A stretch of DNA of 64,000 nucleotides, taken from Zygnema cylindricum. Lineage: Eukaryota > Streptophyta > Zygnematophyceae > Zygnematales > Zygnemataceae. The stretch is from the NCBI GenBank assembly GCA_037447655.1, contig JBBHKE010000622.1, positions 25,266-89,265 on the forward strand. Direction: 5' to 3'. The notes beneath the pieces are model-generated. The model worked only from the letters and a program-made list of their open reading frames with translations, was not told the origin of the DNA and made no database searches. The position numbers and the translations under genes are program-made. Positions 12,080-24,182 of the stretch are shown here, piece after piece (the first letter of the stretch is position 1; the number at the start of each line of letters is the position of its first letter).

Positions 12080-12890
12080 GTAGCTCGTGAAAGGAAGGAA
12101 TTTTAACTTTGTTCTTTGTTTACACCCTTGTGTTCAATAAAAGTTGGACGGTGGCAAAAGGGGAAGAAGAGGGGGATCTTTTAGGTCCAAGTCTTTTCTC
12201 TTAGAATAAAAAGAGTTTTTACGGACTTTTGGTAAAAAAAGCCATTTGGATTAATTCATTTTTTGATTTCTTCTTTTTTTGACCGTGACGAAATAATCCC
12301 TTTTTTTTATCTTGGAACCATAATTTTAATTTGCACAACATCATCATTTTAAGACCCTAGGAAACAAAACAAATGACAAAAAAAAAGTAAAAACGTTGAT
12401 AAAAAACAAATAAAAAACAAATGCAAAACATTTAGAAAGAACAATTAAATAGGTATCAAAGCTGGAAATGTGAGAAAAAGTTGGAGCTGTGAGAGGGAGT
12501 GTGAGGGGATGATCCCACCTTCCCCCTTACCCTCCCACATACGCCTTATCGTACGGTTATTTTCCATATCTTGGTTTCCTAATTGTTGAATACATTTACT
12601 ATTTTTTGTTGTTTTACTTCATAATTTTTTGCTCTATTATTAACAAACTTTTTTTTTTTAACATTTCTGTCTTCGTTTATTATGTTGTTTCAAACTTTTT
12701 ATTATCTATTGGTATCGTACCTTAAAAAATAATAAAGTTTGGGGGAAGCCTATGATATGCGTATTTACAATTTTTCAAAATCTAGTTTTTGTTTTACCTA
12801 TTGCTATTCATTATGTCTTTCAATTTCTCAACTCTAATTTTGTTTCAGTTTTGTTAACAAGAACTCAAAAAGAAAAAAACGATGTTTAAA
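12080..12890. other. Unassigned AT-rich sequence
   Basis: Long A and T runs are present with no supported exon. If the minus-strand gene at 11047-11996 is intact, its upstream exons should lie here or beyond, but I could not identify LRR codons. Confidence 0.45.
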
Positions 12891-13019
12891 CATATTGCTG
12901 AAACCTTTGCGCTTAACGTGGAACTTTATTGATTTTTTTTTCTTGAAGTTGATCTTCACCTTCTTCTATATTTTTGTTTTAGAGACATTCAAAGTTTTAC
13001 CCTCTTTGATAGGCATCCT

Positions 13020-14060
13020 TTGCTTTTCCATTATTTCTTTTTTTCCCCCCTCGCCTTCGTTCTCCTCATCCCTCCAATTATTCCCACTTTCAAAATCCTT
13101 TGCCCTCCACTTCCTTCCGGTCCCCTTCCCTCCTCTTCCATCCTTTACCACCCTTATTATTCACACCCCTCCAATTTTCCCTCCCTTTCGCTCCCCTCCT
13201 CTCTTTTCCCCTCTTTCTCCTGCTCTTTCCATTTCTTTTCTCCTCCCCTTCCTTTCCTCTCCTTCTATTCTTTTCTTCTTCCTATTATGACTCACTCCAG
13301 TCTCTTTGGCCGAAAGATAAAGATAAAGATTAGAGAAGTTTTATGTAAAGGTGAGAGGAGAAGAGAGGCAGAGACGAACTTTCAACCTTTTGTTGGCCAC
13401 TACATCCTTCATTGTTCGCCCTCCTCCCCTTTCGAAAACAACACTTTCCCCTCTATTTTGACCGTAATTGTTGTGGTTGCTTTATAAAGACTATCTTTTC
13501 TCACTCTCCCACTTTCTCTTTACCCTCTCACAGCCACCCTCTCTCCCCTCACAGCTACAACTCCCTTTTCTGCCATTATTTTCTCAAACCCCTCTAACCG
13601 TGATCCTCTCCTATAATCTTTTTTTTTTTTGGGTCCAGTCTCAACTCTATCTCATTGTCACTCTTTACCCTCCCCATTCTATCTCACGGTTAGTCTTTCC
13701 CTCCGTTTTTACCGTTACTTTCACAATCTCCCCCTCTTATAGTCACAATTTCTTCTTCCTCTATGACTAACACTCTCTTCATGCTACTTCTCGTTTGATC
13801 CTTTCCCAAACTTTCCCCCTCCCTATTAAAAATCCGTCTCTATCTTAACCATCACACTCTCTCGACCCACTTCTAATCATCCTGCACCCCTCTCGAATCG
13901 CCTATGCCTCCTCTTCTCTAACCACGACTCTCTCTCCCTCTTTCCATTTTTACCATCACCCTATCGTCCTCTCTTCACGGCATTTTTTCCCTCTTTTTCC
14001 GTGAATATTCATCCCCTCTTACAAACGCTCTCTATCTATCTCTTCCTTTCACCCGCTCTT
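13020..14060. repeat. Polypyrimidine tract region
   Basis: The plus strand is mostly C and T for about 1 kb (blocks of CCCTCC, CTTCCC, TCTCCC), broken by short mixed segments such as 13310-13400. The open frames seen (Pro/Ser/Leu/Phe-rich) reflect the lack of purine-containing stop codons on this strand. It could form triplex DNA, though this is inference from composition. Confidence 0.7.
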
Positions 14061-14276
14061 TTTTCAAACACCTACTCAAATGGAATCAATGAATGGCAAC
14101 TAAAAAGAGAGCTAATTCATAAAATGTGAAAGTAAAAGAGAGAGGTGAGCACCGCCCCCCACCCCCAAGATGTTTGGAATTTTGTGTTATTTGCTTCGTT
14201 TGTTATACATGTATATATATATATATAATTTTTTGTTGTTAGATTTTGTTTCTTACAAATACCAAAGCTGGGGAAG

Positions 14277-15245
14277 TTGAACGATGGTTGATGGCATGTT
14301 TCCACCAAACTGGTTGTTCTCTAACATTCTGTGACGTCATCTGACCCATCAATGAAGGGTGAGGGTAAGCTTCCATTTCGGGGAGGTGGGGGATGTGGGG
14401 AAACGGGATGGGTTCTGGTATTAAGCTTCCAAACAAAATAGGATTCTAACGCGAGCGTTGGTCTTTCTTCCACCTTCCCTTCCCCTTCCCCTTCTTCTCG
14501 TGCATGGAGTTATATTGTTTATTATTTTTAAAAGCTTAAGGACAGCTGAACATTCTACTTAGAGATTTTAAACATGATAAAAATCATGACAGTGAGTAAC
14601 GTCAAAACATCAAATTTGAGATAACATTTAGTACCATTAAGCACAATTTTAGTGCAATATTTATCTTATTTTAGAAATAGGATTTGGAATTGTGTAGGAT
14701 TTTGTCTTACAAGGAGTAGAGATTTGTCAATTGACTGATGGAACTTGGAAGGCTTCCACTCAATTGGTTGTTATATAAGTTTCTGTAACGCCATCCAGAC
14801 CATAAAGAGGGGTGAAAGTAAGCTTCCAATGTGAGGGAGGTGGGAGAGAACGGGTTTAAGCTCCCCTACCACATTAATTATTGTAATGGAAGTGACAATC
14901 TCTCTTCCGCCTTTACCTTTCCCTCCCCCAACCCTTCTTCCTGTACATGGAGTTCAATATTTTATTAATTTACAAAGATTTAGGACAGTTGAACATTGTG
15001 CTTAGAGTTTCTGTAATTAGTACTTTAAAAACCTAAAAAACGAGCAAACACATTTATTACCATTAAGCACTAGTTTGGAAAAAATCAAATATCTCATTTT
15101 AGAAATAGCATTTGGATTTGTGTTGGATTTTGACTTACAAGTCGTGAAGGTTTGATAGTTGACCGATGGACGATGGAATTCTTCCACTCAATTGGTTGTT
15201 ACCTAGATCACTGTGACGTCATCCACTCCATCAACTCGCCCACCC
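14277..15245 (+). repeat. Tandem ~430-450 bp repeat with TGACGTCA core (three units)
   Basis: A conserved block (GATGGA, then TTCCACTCAATTGGTTGTT, then CTGTGACGTCATCCA-like, then CCATCAA) occurs at 14277-14385, 14728-14840 and 15159-15245. Spacings are about 450 and 430 bp. The DNA between blocks is also shared (GAACATT.T.CTTAGAG, ACCATTAAGCAC, TTTTAGAAATAG.ATTTGGA, TTGTGT.GGATTTTG.CTTACAAG), so it is a true tandem array of a larger unit. In the first two units the block is followed by GGGTGA..GTAAGCTTCCA. No coding is seen. Confidence 0.8.
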
Positions 15246-15690
15246 TCTAAATACCTTTTGTTTATTTTTACCGGAATGTAAAAAAATTAAGAAGAAATGA
15301 GTATGGACTATGTTGGGTGCGTTTATGCAATTCTTCTAATTTTTTTCTTTTGTGTTATTTAAGTCCATTCACCTTTTTTACAACATTTTGAAAATTTATC
15401 ACTTTGAGAAAAAGAAACCTATTAAAAGATGTCAAATCCATATTTTGCTAGAAAATAAAAACATTGCATAAAAATATGCATGTGTTCTTAAAAGTATGAA
15501 AAACAAAACACCTTGTTTACTCGATTTTTGTTTAATTGGTGCTTTGACCTTCCCACTATAATATCTTGTAGCTTTATTGAATAAAAAAAAAAAAATCCTT
15601 TTGTAATTTGAATTTAGCTAATGTCTTGAAAACTACACACAGAATAGTAGCCCAATCCAACATCTCGTCTTGATTACAAAGATTTAAAAT
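15245..15690. other. Unassigned AT-rich sequence
   Basis: Poly-A and poly-T runs with no gene or clear repeat signature beyond weak similarity to the spacer of the flanking repeat family. Confidence 0.5.
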
Positions 15691-16410
15691 GTCACCCTTC
15701 TTATCACTCCTCTAGTCATTCCCCTCCAGTTTCCTTTCCCTTATTCCGTCATCCTTTCTCTTCCTCTCACCTCTCCTCGCCTCTCCTCTCATACCCTCCC
15801 CTACCGCCATGTGTCTTGCCTCGTTTACCCGTTTATCCCATCCACTTCCCTTGTTTCCACCCCACTCCCCTCCTATGCTCTCTACTTCTCCTTCCCTCCA
15901 CCCACCGTCTCCTCCCTTGTTCTACTATACATTCACCCACCCTCCCCCTCGCATCCCTCTGCCATACCTTTCGTTTCCCTCCCTCCACTTCCCAACTCTT
16001 CCCCCACCCCACCCCTTATTGCACTCTCCCATGCCTTGTACCCTATGTCCCGCCTCCTCTTTCGCCCTCACCCGTCTCCTTGCCCCTTTATTTTATCTCC
16101 CCTTTTGTCCCTTACCCTTCACTGTTGCCCCCTCTTTTACCCGCCCCTCTCCTCCCCTCCCCTCCCCTCCCCTCCCTTCTCTGCCCATCCCATGCTTCCC
16201 CTCTCTCCCGTCCTTCCCCCTCCCCTCTCAATTCCACTCCCATTCTCACTCCCTCCCACCCGCTGGCCCTCGCTTGCACCTCTCCTCCTTTTCACTCCAC
16301 CCCACATAGTCCCCCCCTCTCTAAATATCTTTCTTTCCCCTCAATCTCATCCCCCCCCCATCCATTTTACGCTCCCCCCTACCGCACTCCCACTACCACC
16401 CTTAGTGTAG
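15690..16410. repeat. Polypyrimidine tract
   Basis: Plus-strand C/T content is extreme through this interval. All three plus frames stay open for 166-199 codons at once, which is the signature of a stop-poor base composition, not of coding. Blocks of CCCTCC and CCCCTC repeat irregularly. Confidence 0.8.
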
Positions 16411-16442
16411 AATAAAATCTTACACTAAATAGAGTTTCGTCA

Positions 16443-16670
16443 TTTGACCGATGCACGATGGAATGCTGCCATTCAACTGGTTGTTCCATAGTTCTCTGTG
16501 ACGTCATCCACCCCATCAACGCCCCCTCCACTTTTAATACCTATTTTTTTGGACCATAATATAATATACTTAAAAAAAAAATGAGCATGAGTTATTGTTA
16601 AGAACTGCATTCTACTCAGCAGGTTGTTTCACATATCTCTGTAACGCCATCCACCCTATCAACACCGCTT
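16443..16670 (+). repeat. Two further copies of the TGACGTCA-core repeat
   Basis: Copies at 16443-16530 (GACCGATGCACGATGGAATG, then CAACTGGTTGTT and TGTGACGTCATCCACCCCAT) and 16605-16670 (GCATTCTACTCAGCAGGTTG, then TCTGTAACGCCATCCACCCT) belong to the 14277-15245 family. The second copy has the TAACGCCATCC variant. Confidence 0.75.
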
Positions 16671-17330
16671 CCTCACTTACAGCTTGTTTAATTGGACCAG
16701 AAATAAAATATTTAAGAAAAAATGAGCATGAGCTATTGTTAAGGACATTGGAAGGACTCCAGCATAGTAGAGAAAATGGACAGCTACAACTTATGATAAA
16801 TTTCCAATCGTAGATGATAAATTTGACACGCCCAACCCTTTTTGTTTCACAAACTGAACTGTAGGATACAATTTTTGGTGATTTGTTTCCAAATGTTTTA
16901 TATTTAAGCGTGTTAACGCTGTTAATTTCATTCTTGTATTCTGAATTTCGTTTGTAAAAATTTCAAATATTTTTCTCAACATTTTAATATTTTATCGTTG
17001 TGGTTGTAAAAGCCATCAGTTATTTTTTGAAAATATATCCAACACGATCCCTCAAACTTTTTTCGATATTTTTTGCAAGGGAAAGTTATAACGTGAAAAT
17101 ATGCGATGTGTTCTTAAAATTTTGGAAAACATAACACCTTTTCCGGATGATGTAAGTTTATTTAGTGCTTCAACTTTTTGCGATGATTTTTTGCAATTTC
17201 AATAACTTAAAACCTTCCACCTTTTGTATCCTAAATATTGTGAACGTTTAAAAAATACACATCAAGCGCGGAGCTCTATGATGACCCAAACCCTCATCTC
17301 ATCTTGTTTCCAAGACATCCAAAGTTTCAC
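16670..17330. other. Unassigned AT-rich sequence
   Basis: No supported exon or repeat beyond spacer-like AT-rich DNA. Confidence 0.5.
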
Positions 17331-17930
17331 CTTGCTTATCAGCTTTCTTCTCTCCCCCCTCCTCTTTCCTCTCTCCCAGACCGTCGTCCTTATCGGCCCC
17401 CTTCCCTCCCCTCCCTTACACTTCCCTGCCTCCAATCTCGTACCCTTCCATCCCCCTCGTTTTATCTCAACCTTTCCCTTCCTCTTCCCCACCCGTCCAC
17501 TCCCCTCTTTTTTGTTTTCCTCTGTTCCCCTCCCCTCCCCTCCCCTCCCTCTCCCCCCCCCCCCTCTCCCTCCCCCCATCTCCTCCCTCCCTCCACCTCC
17601 CTCGTATAACCTCCCAGCCCCTCCCCTCGCCAAAAAGAAAGTTGGAAGACTATTGGGTAATTAAAAAAAAATAAAAATTAAACATTAATAATAATTAAAT
17701 AATTAAGCATTAGCAATAATTAAAAGTACAGAGAGAAAAGAAAAAAAAAGAGAGGGAAAAAAACAAGGGGTTGGAGGTGGGGTAAAAGGTCCGTAGGGGG
17801 TGGAGGGTGGAAATGCAAGGAGTTAGAAGGTAAGAAAAGTGGTCTAGAAAAAAGTTCGGGGGGGGGGGGGGGGGGGAGGGGGGAGAGAGGGTAGGGGAGA
17901 GTAAAATACATTTTTTTTTGTGGTTTTTCT
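17330..17930. repeat. Adjacent polypyrimidine and polypurine tracts
   Basis: From about 17330 to 17630 the plus strand is C/T-rich. From about 17710 to 17910 it is G/A-rich, including an uninterrupted run of roughly twenty G residues near 17858-17876. The two tracts face each other across ~80 bp of AT-rich DNA. Long open frames here are compositional. Confidence 0.75.
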
Positions 17931-18129
17931 TTTCAATGATCATTGTCGTTCATTCGATCTCTTATTTGTTTTTTTTCTTGTAGAGTACTTTTTGTATATA
18001 TGACAAAGGAGAAAACGGGGGGAAAAGGGGAGAGGGAAAAAAAAAAGAGCACAAAAAGGAAAGGGGGAGGGAGAAGAGTGGAAGGAGGGGTGATTGCCTT
18101 CCTTGTTGGTCATGTTTTAAGAATTTTTC

Positions 18130-18720
18130 AATATCACGCTAATTATGGTTTAGGGATGCGGGTATGCTCCCCTATCACAATGGATATGATTTGTGGGAGG
18201 AGTGAGGTTAAGCTCGCCTGTCACACTAAATATGGTAAGGTGGAAGATTGAGGGTAAGCTCCTATTCACACTTAGTGTTGTGTAGGGGAGGGGTGAGGGT
18301 AAGCTTCCCTGTCATGCTAAAAATGGCTTAAAAAGGAAGAGAAAGGCAAAACTCCCCTAGTATTGTTTGGGGAAGGGATAGAGGTAAGCTCCCTTGTCAC
18401 CCTAAATATGGTTTGCTGGGAGTGGGGGTAAGCACCTATGTCACACAAAACTTGGTTTGGCACAGGGATGATGGTAAGCTCTTGTTCACTCTAAATATGC
18501 TTAGGGGGAGTTGTGAGGAGAAAGCTACCCCGTTACACAGAATATGGCTTGGGTGCAAGATAATTGCAGTTTCTGTCACACTAAATATGGTTTAAGGGAG
18601 AGTTGAGAGTAAGGTTCCACACTAAACATGGTTTGGGGGAGGGGTGAGGGTAAGCTCCCTTGTCACACTAGTTATGGTTTAGAGGAGTGATCGTTAGCTC
18701 CCTTGTTACTATAAATATTA
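18130..18720 (+). repeat. Degenerate ~45-60 bp tandem repeat
   Basis: Units share GTCACACTAAATATGGTTT, then GGGGGAGGGGTGAGGGTAAG and CTCCC. Spacing between successive GTAAG words is about 44-46 bp around 18384-18520 and longer elsewhere. Ten or so diverged units are visible, and no coding is supported. Confidence 0.75.
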
Positions 18721-18779
18721 TTTTTGCAAAACTATAGTCTCACACAAATGGCACTTCATCGGAACTTTAAGTTCGTAAC

Positions 18780-20160
18780 CTATATATTGTAACTTTAAGA
18801 CTATAATATGCCTGGAATCTATTTAGGAAATGGCAGCGGAAGACACTCTCTTTGGTAAACCGACGAGGGAGTCTCGTCCCTCGTTTAAACACGAAGTAGT
18901 CTCGTCGCTGGTTCAGCGGCGAGGGAGTTTACTCGCTACTCTTACCATTGATAGCGTGAGAGTGGAAAAAAAAATTAATTAAACTATGTCTGTAGTTACA
19001 TTGTACAACAAAATAAGAATCTTGGTACGACGGTGCGTGGAAAGATCTATTCAAATGAAACGGAAGATCAATTGGCGATCGAAGAAGTGAGAGTGCAAGA
19101 TCCATGTTAGTTGATAAAGGAGTTGAATTGAAATTTTGGGCTAGGCACTAAACTTTGCAGTTTGTATAAAAAATAGAGTGGAATCCAGAGTTGTGAAGGA
19201 TTAGACATCTTATGAACAATGGACAGGTATTAAACCAATTGTTAGTCAGTTTAAATTACGTGGGAGTCAAGTATTTATTCTACATGATACACAAACACAA
19301 TGGAAAATGGAACGTAAAGGTCTGGAAGGAATATTATTAGGCAATGATGATATTTCAAAAGGATATAGAGCATATGTTCCAGAAAATAATAAGGCCACCA
19401 TAGCTAGGAACATCTTTGTTAAAGATGAACAAAAATCAGTAGATGTTTTTCGCGTGACAGTTGACCAAAAGAAAAAAATGCCACGGTAGTACTACATCAA
19501 AGGACTTTTGTAGAAACAGCTGAAAATCAACTGGTTAGCCAACTACAACAACATTCCAGACCAACTCCATAAACGGTCTTGGAGGAGAGGTTTTACATCT
19601 GGTATGATGATGAAGCTGGAATTGCACTTGATTTTGACCTCAGTCGCCAACTTGAAAATGAAATGTATGGACATTCAGTAACACTTTGCTAAAAAAAAAG
19701 TGATGGGAAGAGTTGTCGAATTGTGTTATTTGCTAGGTGAAAAGATGGTGGTCGATATGTTGACTAAGCACTACCACCTGAAAAATTGAGATACTGCAAC
19801 AAAGCTTGTGGGTTAATTGACTAAAAGATCCTAAAGCTTTACGAGACTATGGTTTTTGGAAAGCTTTAATCCCTTACTAATAGACAATCTAGTGAGAGAG
19901 AGGAACTATAAGAGTAACACTAAGATTTTAGAAGCAAATGGCAATAGAAGAATCGCAAATGGCAATAGAAGAATCTCCCTTTGGTTTAGGGACGAGGTAG
20001 TCTTGTTCTTAGTTTAGCGACAAGGGAGTCTCCTCGTTACTTCTTCTATTAATAGAGTGAGAGTGGAAAAGAACTTTGATTAAAGTACGTCTCTAGTCAA
20101 AATATCATTGTACGAACCAAATTTGAACCTTGGTACGACAGCGCGTGGAAAGATCTATTC
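18780..20160 (+). mobile_element. Second decayed Ty1/copia element
   Basis: Two related LTR-like blocks, about 18780-19075 and 19910-20170, flank copia relics. Both carry GACGAGG..GTCT, AGCG.C.AGGGAGT, GAGTGAGAGTGGAAAA-like words and end with TTGGTACGAC.G.GCGTGG, then AAGATCTATTCAAAT. The TTGGTACGAC word just after the block resembles a degenerate initiator-Met primer-binding site. Because it follows both blocks, the second block may be the 5' LTR of a further truncated copy. Confidence 0.6.
19300..19830 (+). pseudogene. copia integrase C-terminus and pol end relic
   Basis: The frame at 19307-19489 reads KGLEGILLGNDDISKGYRAY, then VPENNK and ARNIFVKDE. That is the copia integrase C-terminal pattern, in which a modified residue patch leads into GYxxxSKAYR-like text. 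Near 19735-19790 broken frames resemble the terminal copia pol motif (K.VADMLTK, then PPEKL and CNKACG). Everything between is deleted and several stops are present. Confidence 0.65.
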
Positions 20161-20169
20161 AAATCAAAC

Positions 20170-20860
20170 GGAAGATCAAATGGCAATCAAGACAACAAAA
20201 CAACGGAGTGGTCGTATACAGACATAAACTACTCGCTGCCAGATATGGATATTGAAAGAACAAGAAATGCCTTTGACTTCATATGGGGACCACATTGACC
20301 GTAAATTCTTGTAGTGTACATAGCTTTATGTCGGTCGGCGAATTTGATAAAAAAAGCATTTGTTCGCTTGTTTATCAGTTGATAAGTGTGAAATTTAGAT
20401 TTCATAGATTTTATTATTAATTAGGTTTGTCCGTACCATGTAGTATGTTACGCACTACATAGTTAACTTTCACGTACATAGGTACAGTACTGTACGTGAA
20501 TCTGATTGGTTCATAGGTAGTTTTACTCTAACTGAGTCTACTTTAGGAATTAGTGTACTTTCTAAGATGTCATTACCATGTCTTGGTAATGACATCTTTT
20601 CCACCGTAGGTGATTTTTACTATCTTCAACCTCTAATATCTTTTGTTGTGGTGGATCAATTTGCATGAACATTGGAGAGTAATTGCATAGGATATGTTTT
20701 ACATATCTCCGTAGTTTAAGGGGTTTTTGTTATAGTCACTGCATTTAGAAGTGTCTGAAATTTGTTGTTTTTCAGATGTTTTTTAATTCCTCCGGCTTTG
20801 ATTTTTGCAATGGCACCAAAACCTCTGCAATTGCAGCGGTTGTTGCAAAACAACATAAAT
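20170..20860. other. Unassigned sequence
   Basis: No gene is supported. A short direct repeat around 20566-20600 (GATGTCATTACCATGTCTTGGTAATGACATC) forms a perfect inverted repeat of GATGTCATTACCA with TGGTAATGACATC. Confidence 0.5.
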
Positions 20861-21000
20861 ATGGTTTAGGGGAAATATTAGGTATGCTTCCTCGTAAATC
20901 TAAACATGGTTTGGCGGAGGGGATGAGGGTAAACCCCCTTTGTCACACTACATATGGTCCAAGGGAGGGGTGAGGGCAAGCACCCTTGTTCTAAACATGA
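20860..21000 (+). repeat. Further units of the 18.1-18.7 kb tandem repeat
   Basis: Words such as CATAAATATGGTTTAGGGGA, CTAAACATGGTTTGGCGGAG, GATGAGGGTAA and GTCACACTACATATGGTCCA match the degenerate repeat at 18130-18720, separated from it by the copia relic. Confidence 0.7.
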
Positions 21001-21059
21001 CTATGAGGGAGATGGGAGGTTGTAGGGATGGGGATAGAGTTATGGTTTTAACACAGCCA

Positions 21060-23540
21060 AACTAACTATAGCGTTGAGGTTGGTTCCCTTTTCTTCCTCT
21101 CTTTTGCCCTCCCCCTCCCTCCCTTTTTCACCCGCCACTTTCTCCTCCCTCTACCCCTCCCTCTCCCTCGCGCCTTCTTCGCATTGTTATCAATTGTAAA
21201 ACCTTTCAAAAAGTTTAACATTGGGCATATGCTTTTCTACTAAGAGTTATTCACATACATTAGATAGTAATAATTTCATGCACAACAGAAAATTACAAAT
21301 TTGAAAGAAAAAAATGCCAACAGATTCGTTGCCATAAAGTACTATTTGTGAGGAAAATCTACCCCATTTGAGAAAATCAATTGGCTCAGTGTAGAAGTTT
21401 GACGTACATGTATGAAACGTTCGACAGTTGACATATGGACGATGGAAGGCTTCCACTCAATTGGTTGTTATATAGAGATCTGTAACGCCATCCATTTGTT
21501 AATCCACACTTCTACAAACCTTCCAATTTTTTAGAAAAATATATAATAATGTAAAAAAATGGTACAAACTGTAGTTAAGTGCATTTGTAGGGTTATTATG
21601 CAACATCACACTTGTCAAAATGTATGACTATAAGTTATCATAAATTTTCAATTGTATTCAAATTCAATTATAAAACACGAGCTAACGTAATACGTTTCAT
21701 CTTGGCAAACCGGAGTACATAATGAGGTTTGGTAAAGGCAAATTTCTTTTACGAAATGTTTTTTAAATTGTTCAAGATTCCTCCTCAAAAAAACACCCCA
21801 TTTCCATCCCGCAAGAGCCTTGTAACACCTCTCCCCCAAACACCCCGTGTACCCTCCCCCCCCCGCAATAACACATTTTAACCGCATCGCAACCGCCACC
21901 CTTCTCATAAGCCTTTTTTATCTATTATTGATCACAATAAGGAGTCATAACATACCTAACCTCACAAAGATTGCATTTACAACAAACGGTCAGGAATCAT
22001 AAGCACCTTTTTTTTTCCACCTATCTCGCTCTTACTTTACAACCGGAAACAAAAAATAAAACAAGCAAAAGTCCAAAATGCATGTCGTAATGTTTTTTAA
22101 CATATTTATTCAATATTCGTTAGCCTTGATTTTCTATTTCCCATATGATATGCAGGACATCCCCTCTCCCAATATCCACTCACATTTGTAGCAGCGCTGT
22201 GAGGTTGCCGATCTCCGGCCCAATTCTCCCCTTGAGTCCGCGACCCGAAAAATCTCTGCATGCCCCAATGATTTCTTAGATTTTGCAATGTGTGTCCTCT
22301 CTCCTCTCTCCCTGTCGATGTTAATGTCAAGTTGTATGCATGTCATGTCGCGCACTTCCCAAGGTAAAATGTAGTCTCGATTGAAGGAATATGTAGAAAA
22401 ATAAAAGAGTAAAGAAGAGAGGTGAATGGATATTAAAATATCCACTTTTTTAATGCAAGAAATTTCCCGTTATGTCTCTCAGTGTCCAATCAATGTGATG
22501 CAATGTTGTGTGATGTGAACGATTTTGCTGTAAGTGAACATTGATTAGAAAATTCGATCTTTTCATGATCTTCAAACGTAGTCCTTCCCCTGCCCCTTTC
22601 ATAAGTTGTTGAACGACTCTCTCTATTCCTCTCACATATCCTACACCTATGGACCACCCTGATTGGTGGGCGAATAAGTTCATTCAATCGTCCCCTTTTC
22701 TAAAAGAGATATTTGCAAACCCCTCTCGTCTCTTGTCAAAACAATCCTTGGTTTCCCTCTTACGTAGACACCCTTCCCTCCCCTTCCCCTTTGTGCGCAT
22801 CTCTCCCCCTTTCCTTTCCCCCCTGCCCACCTAAACCTCGGCAACGCCTAAGCATCCCCGGAAATCGCCGGATCGCAGTAAATAATCCAGCCAGTCTGAG
22901 AGTACAAATTTAGTGCGGTTTTCAGTGCGAAATAGAGTGCGCATTTACCGCAGCACAAAATCCAGCCAAGTACAATATCGGTGCGGTTTTCAGTGCAAAA
23001 TAGAGTGCATATTTTGATGCGCCGGGTCGGTCATCCGAGCTAACGGGAAGGATTCCCGTAACTACAGACAAAATGGACCGGCCACAGATCAATACACGCA
23101 GAGGGGCTTTAGGGAGTCACAGAAACAATAGAGATAGGAATGAGGTAGAGTAGGGAGGGAAATTTATAGCAAATAGACAAAAGTAGACAGAATAGATTCC
23201 AAAAAAGTCGTAGATTTGATTAATGGTCCGTTTAGGACAATTGTTACAAGAGACTTTGTAATAAAGCCAAAATTCTATTCTATTCTTTGTCTCACTATGA
23301 TGTCTGACTTGCTCTCTAAAATTGATGGATGAAGGGATGATTTTCTGTCTGATCTGCAGTGCCTTTGTATTCTACCTCATAAGGATCTACACTAAATGCA
23401 CACCTAAATTGGTCCAATCAGACCGTATATACACGTTGAGTTTCCACCGGGAATTGCCGCACATTTGTTCATGCAATTCCGTACACAGATCATTAATTAA
23501 AACATGTAAACGTTGATTCAATTCCGTACACTCAGATCCG
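21060..23540. other. Unassigned sequence with one dispersed-repeat copy
   Basis: A copy of the TGACGTCA-type repeat (here with TCTGTAACGCCATCCA) lies at about 21427-21505. A pair of related words, GAGTGCGCATTTACCGCAGC and GAGTGCATATTTTGATGCGC, each preceded by GTGCGGTTTTCAGTGC.AAATA, sits at 22915-23025, suggesting a ~60 bp local duplication. Minus-strand frames at 21648-21908 and 22106-22687 have no motif I recognise. No gene is claimed. Confidence 0.5.
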
Positions 23541-23562
23541 TCACGTCACGTCACGTCACGTC
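23540..23562. repeat. (TCACG)n microsatellite
   Basis: Four to five consecutive TCACG units follow GATCCG. Confidence 0.85.
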
Positions 23563-23630
23563 ACATACATGAGAATCGGTACTTTTGTCAGAATCGATGG
23601 ATCGCTGAAGATCGTCCAAAACCAACATAT

Positions 23631-24182
23631 TTATCGCAGCAGAGAGTGCACGCAGCGATTGTCACTCACATCAAAATCACGCGACCTGAAGGATCGCACT
23701 CGACGCCATTTCCAAAACGACCGCCGCATCTGGTCGGCGGGAATCTCTCCTTGTTCACGATGGCCTTCCGCATCGCCCACAGCGCCGCCGCTGCAGCATC
23801 CGCACCGACAGGGGCCGCACGCGAGCCAATCAGAGCGAGGACTCACACGTGTGAACNNNNNNNNNNGTCGCCGCCGCGACACCCGCTACGCCTTCCGGTA
23901 GCACTTGTTCCTCTCTAAGGGCGGCTGGTCTACGCCTCGATGGCCTTCCGCATCGCCCACAGCGCCGCCGCTGCAGCATCCGCACCGACAGGGGCCGCAC
24001 GCGAGCCAATCAGAGCGAGGACTCACACGTGTGAACGCAGACAGAGAGAACGAGCTGTGCGAAACGGTGAGCGGGGAGGGAGGGAGCTTACCGTCTCCTG
24101 CATGAATGGATGCAACCAGGGTGGGTGCCACGTGGAGGAAGAAAAGCAGTATGATGCTCATCATGGTCACGGCGACGGCCAT
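23631..24182 (-). CDS. Signal-peptide first exon of an unknown secreted protein (partial)
   Basis: On the minus strand an ATG at 24182 opens a 30-codon exon (24182-24092) reading MAVAVTMMSIILLFF, then LHVAPTLVASIHAGD, which is a good hydrophobic signal peptide. It ends at a strong donor (GACG/GTAAGC). The downstream sequence runs into the duplicated, gap-containing block at 23758-24036. One phase-compatible candidate second exon (23749-23631, ending in TAA) exists beyond the gap but lacks a polypyrimidine tract, so I place little weight on it. Mature protein, family and function are unknown. The gap may hide true exons. Confidence 0.3.
23758..24036. repeat. 99 bp identical direct repeat flanking a scaffold gap
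   Basis: The 99 bases at 23758-23856, ending immediately before the N run, are repeated without visible change at 23938-24036. Such exact duplication abutting a gap usually means that two overlapping contig ends were not merged. Confidence 0.9.
23857..23866. other. Scaffold gap (10 N)
   Basis: Ten N characters. A fixed small number suggests a placeholder, not a measured gap length. Confidence 0.98.

Noticed and set aside
15809-16415. Three simultaneous plus-strand frames of 166-199 codons
   Set aside because: All three frames are open together in a C/T-only tract, which is compositional.
22106-22687. Overlapping minus-strand frames of 65-103 codons
   Set aside because: No motif, no consistent frame and no splice sites that I could join convincingly.
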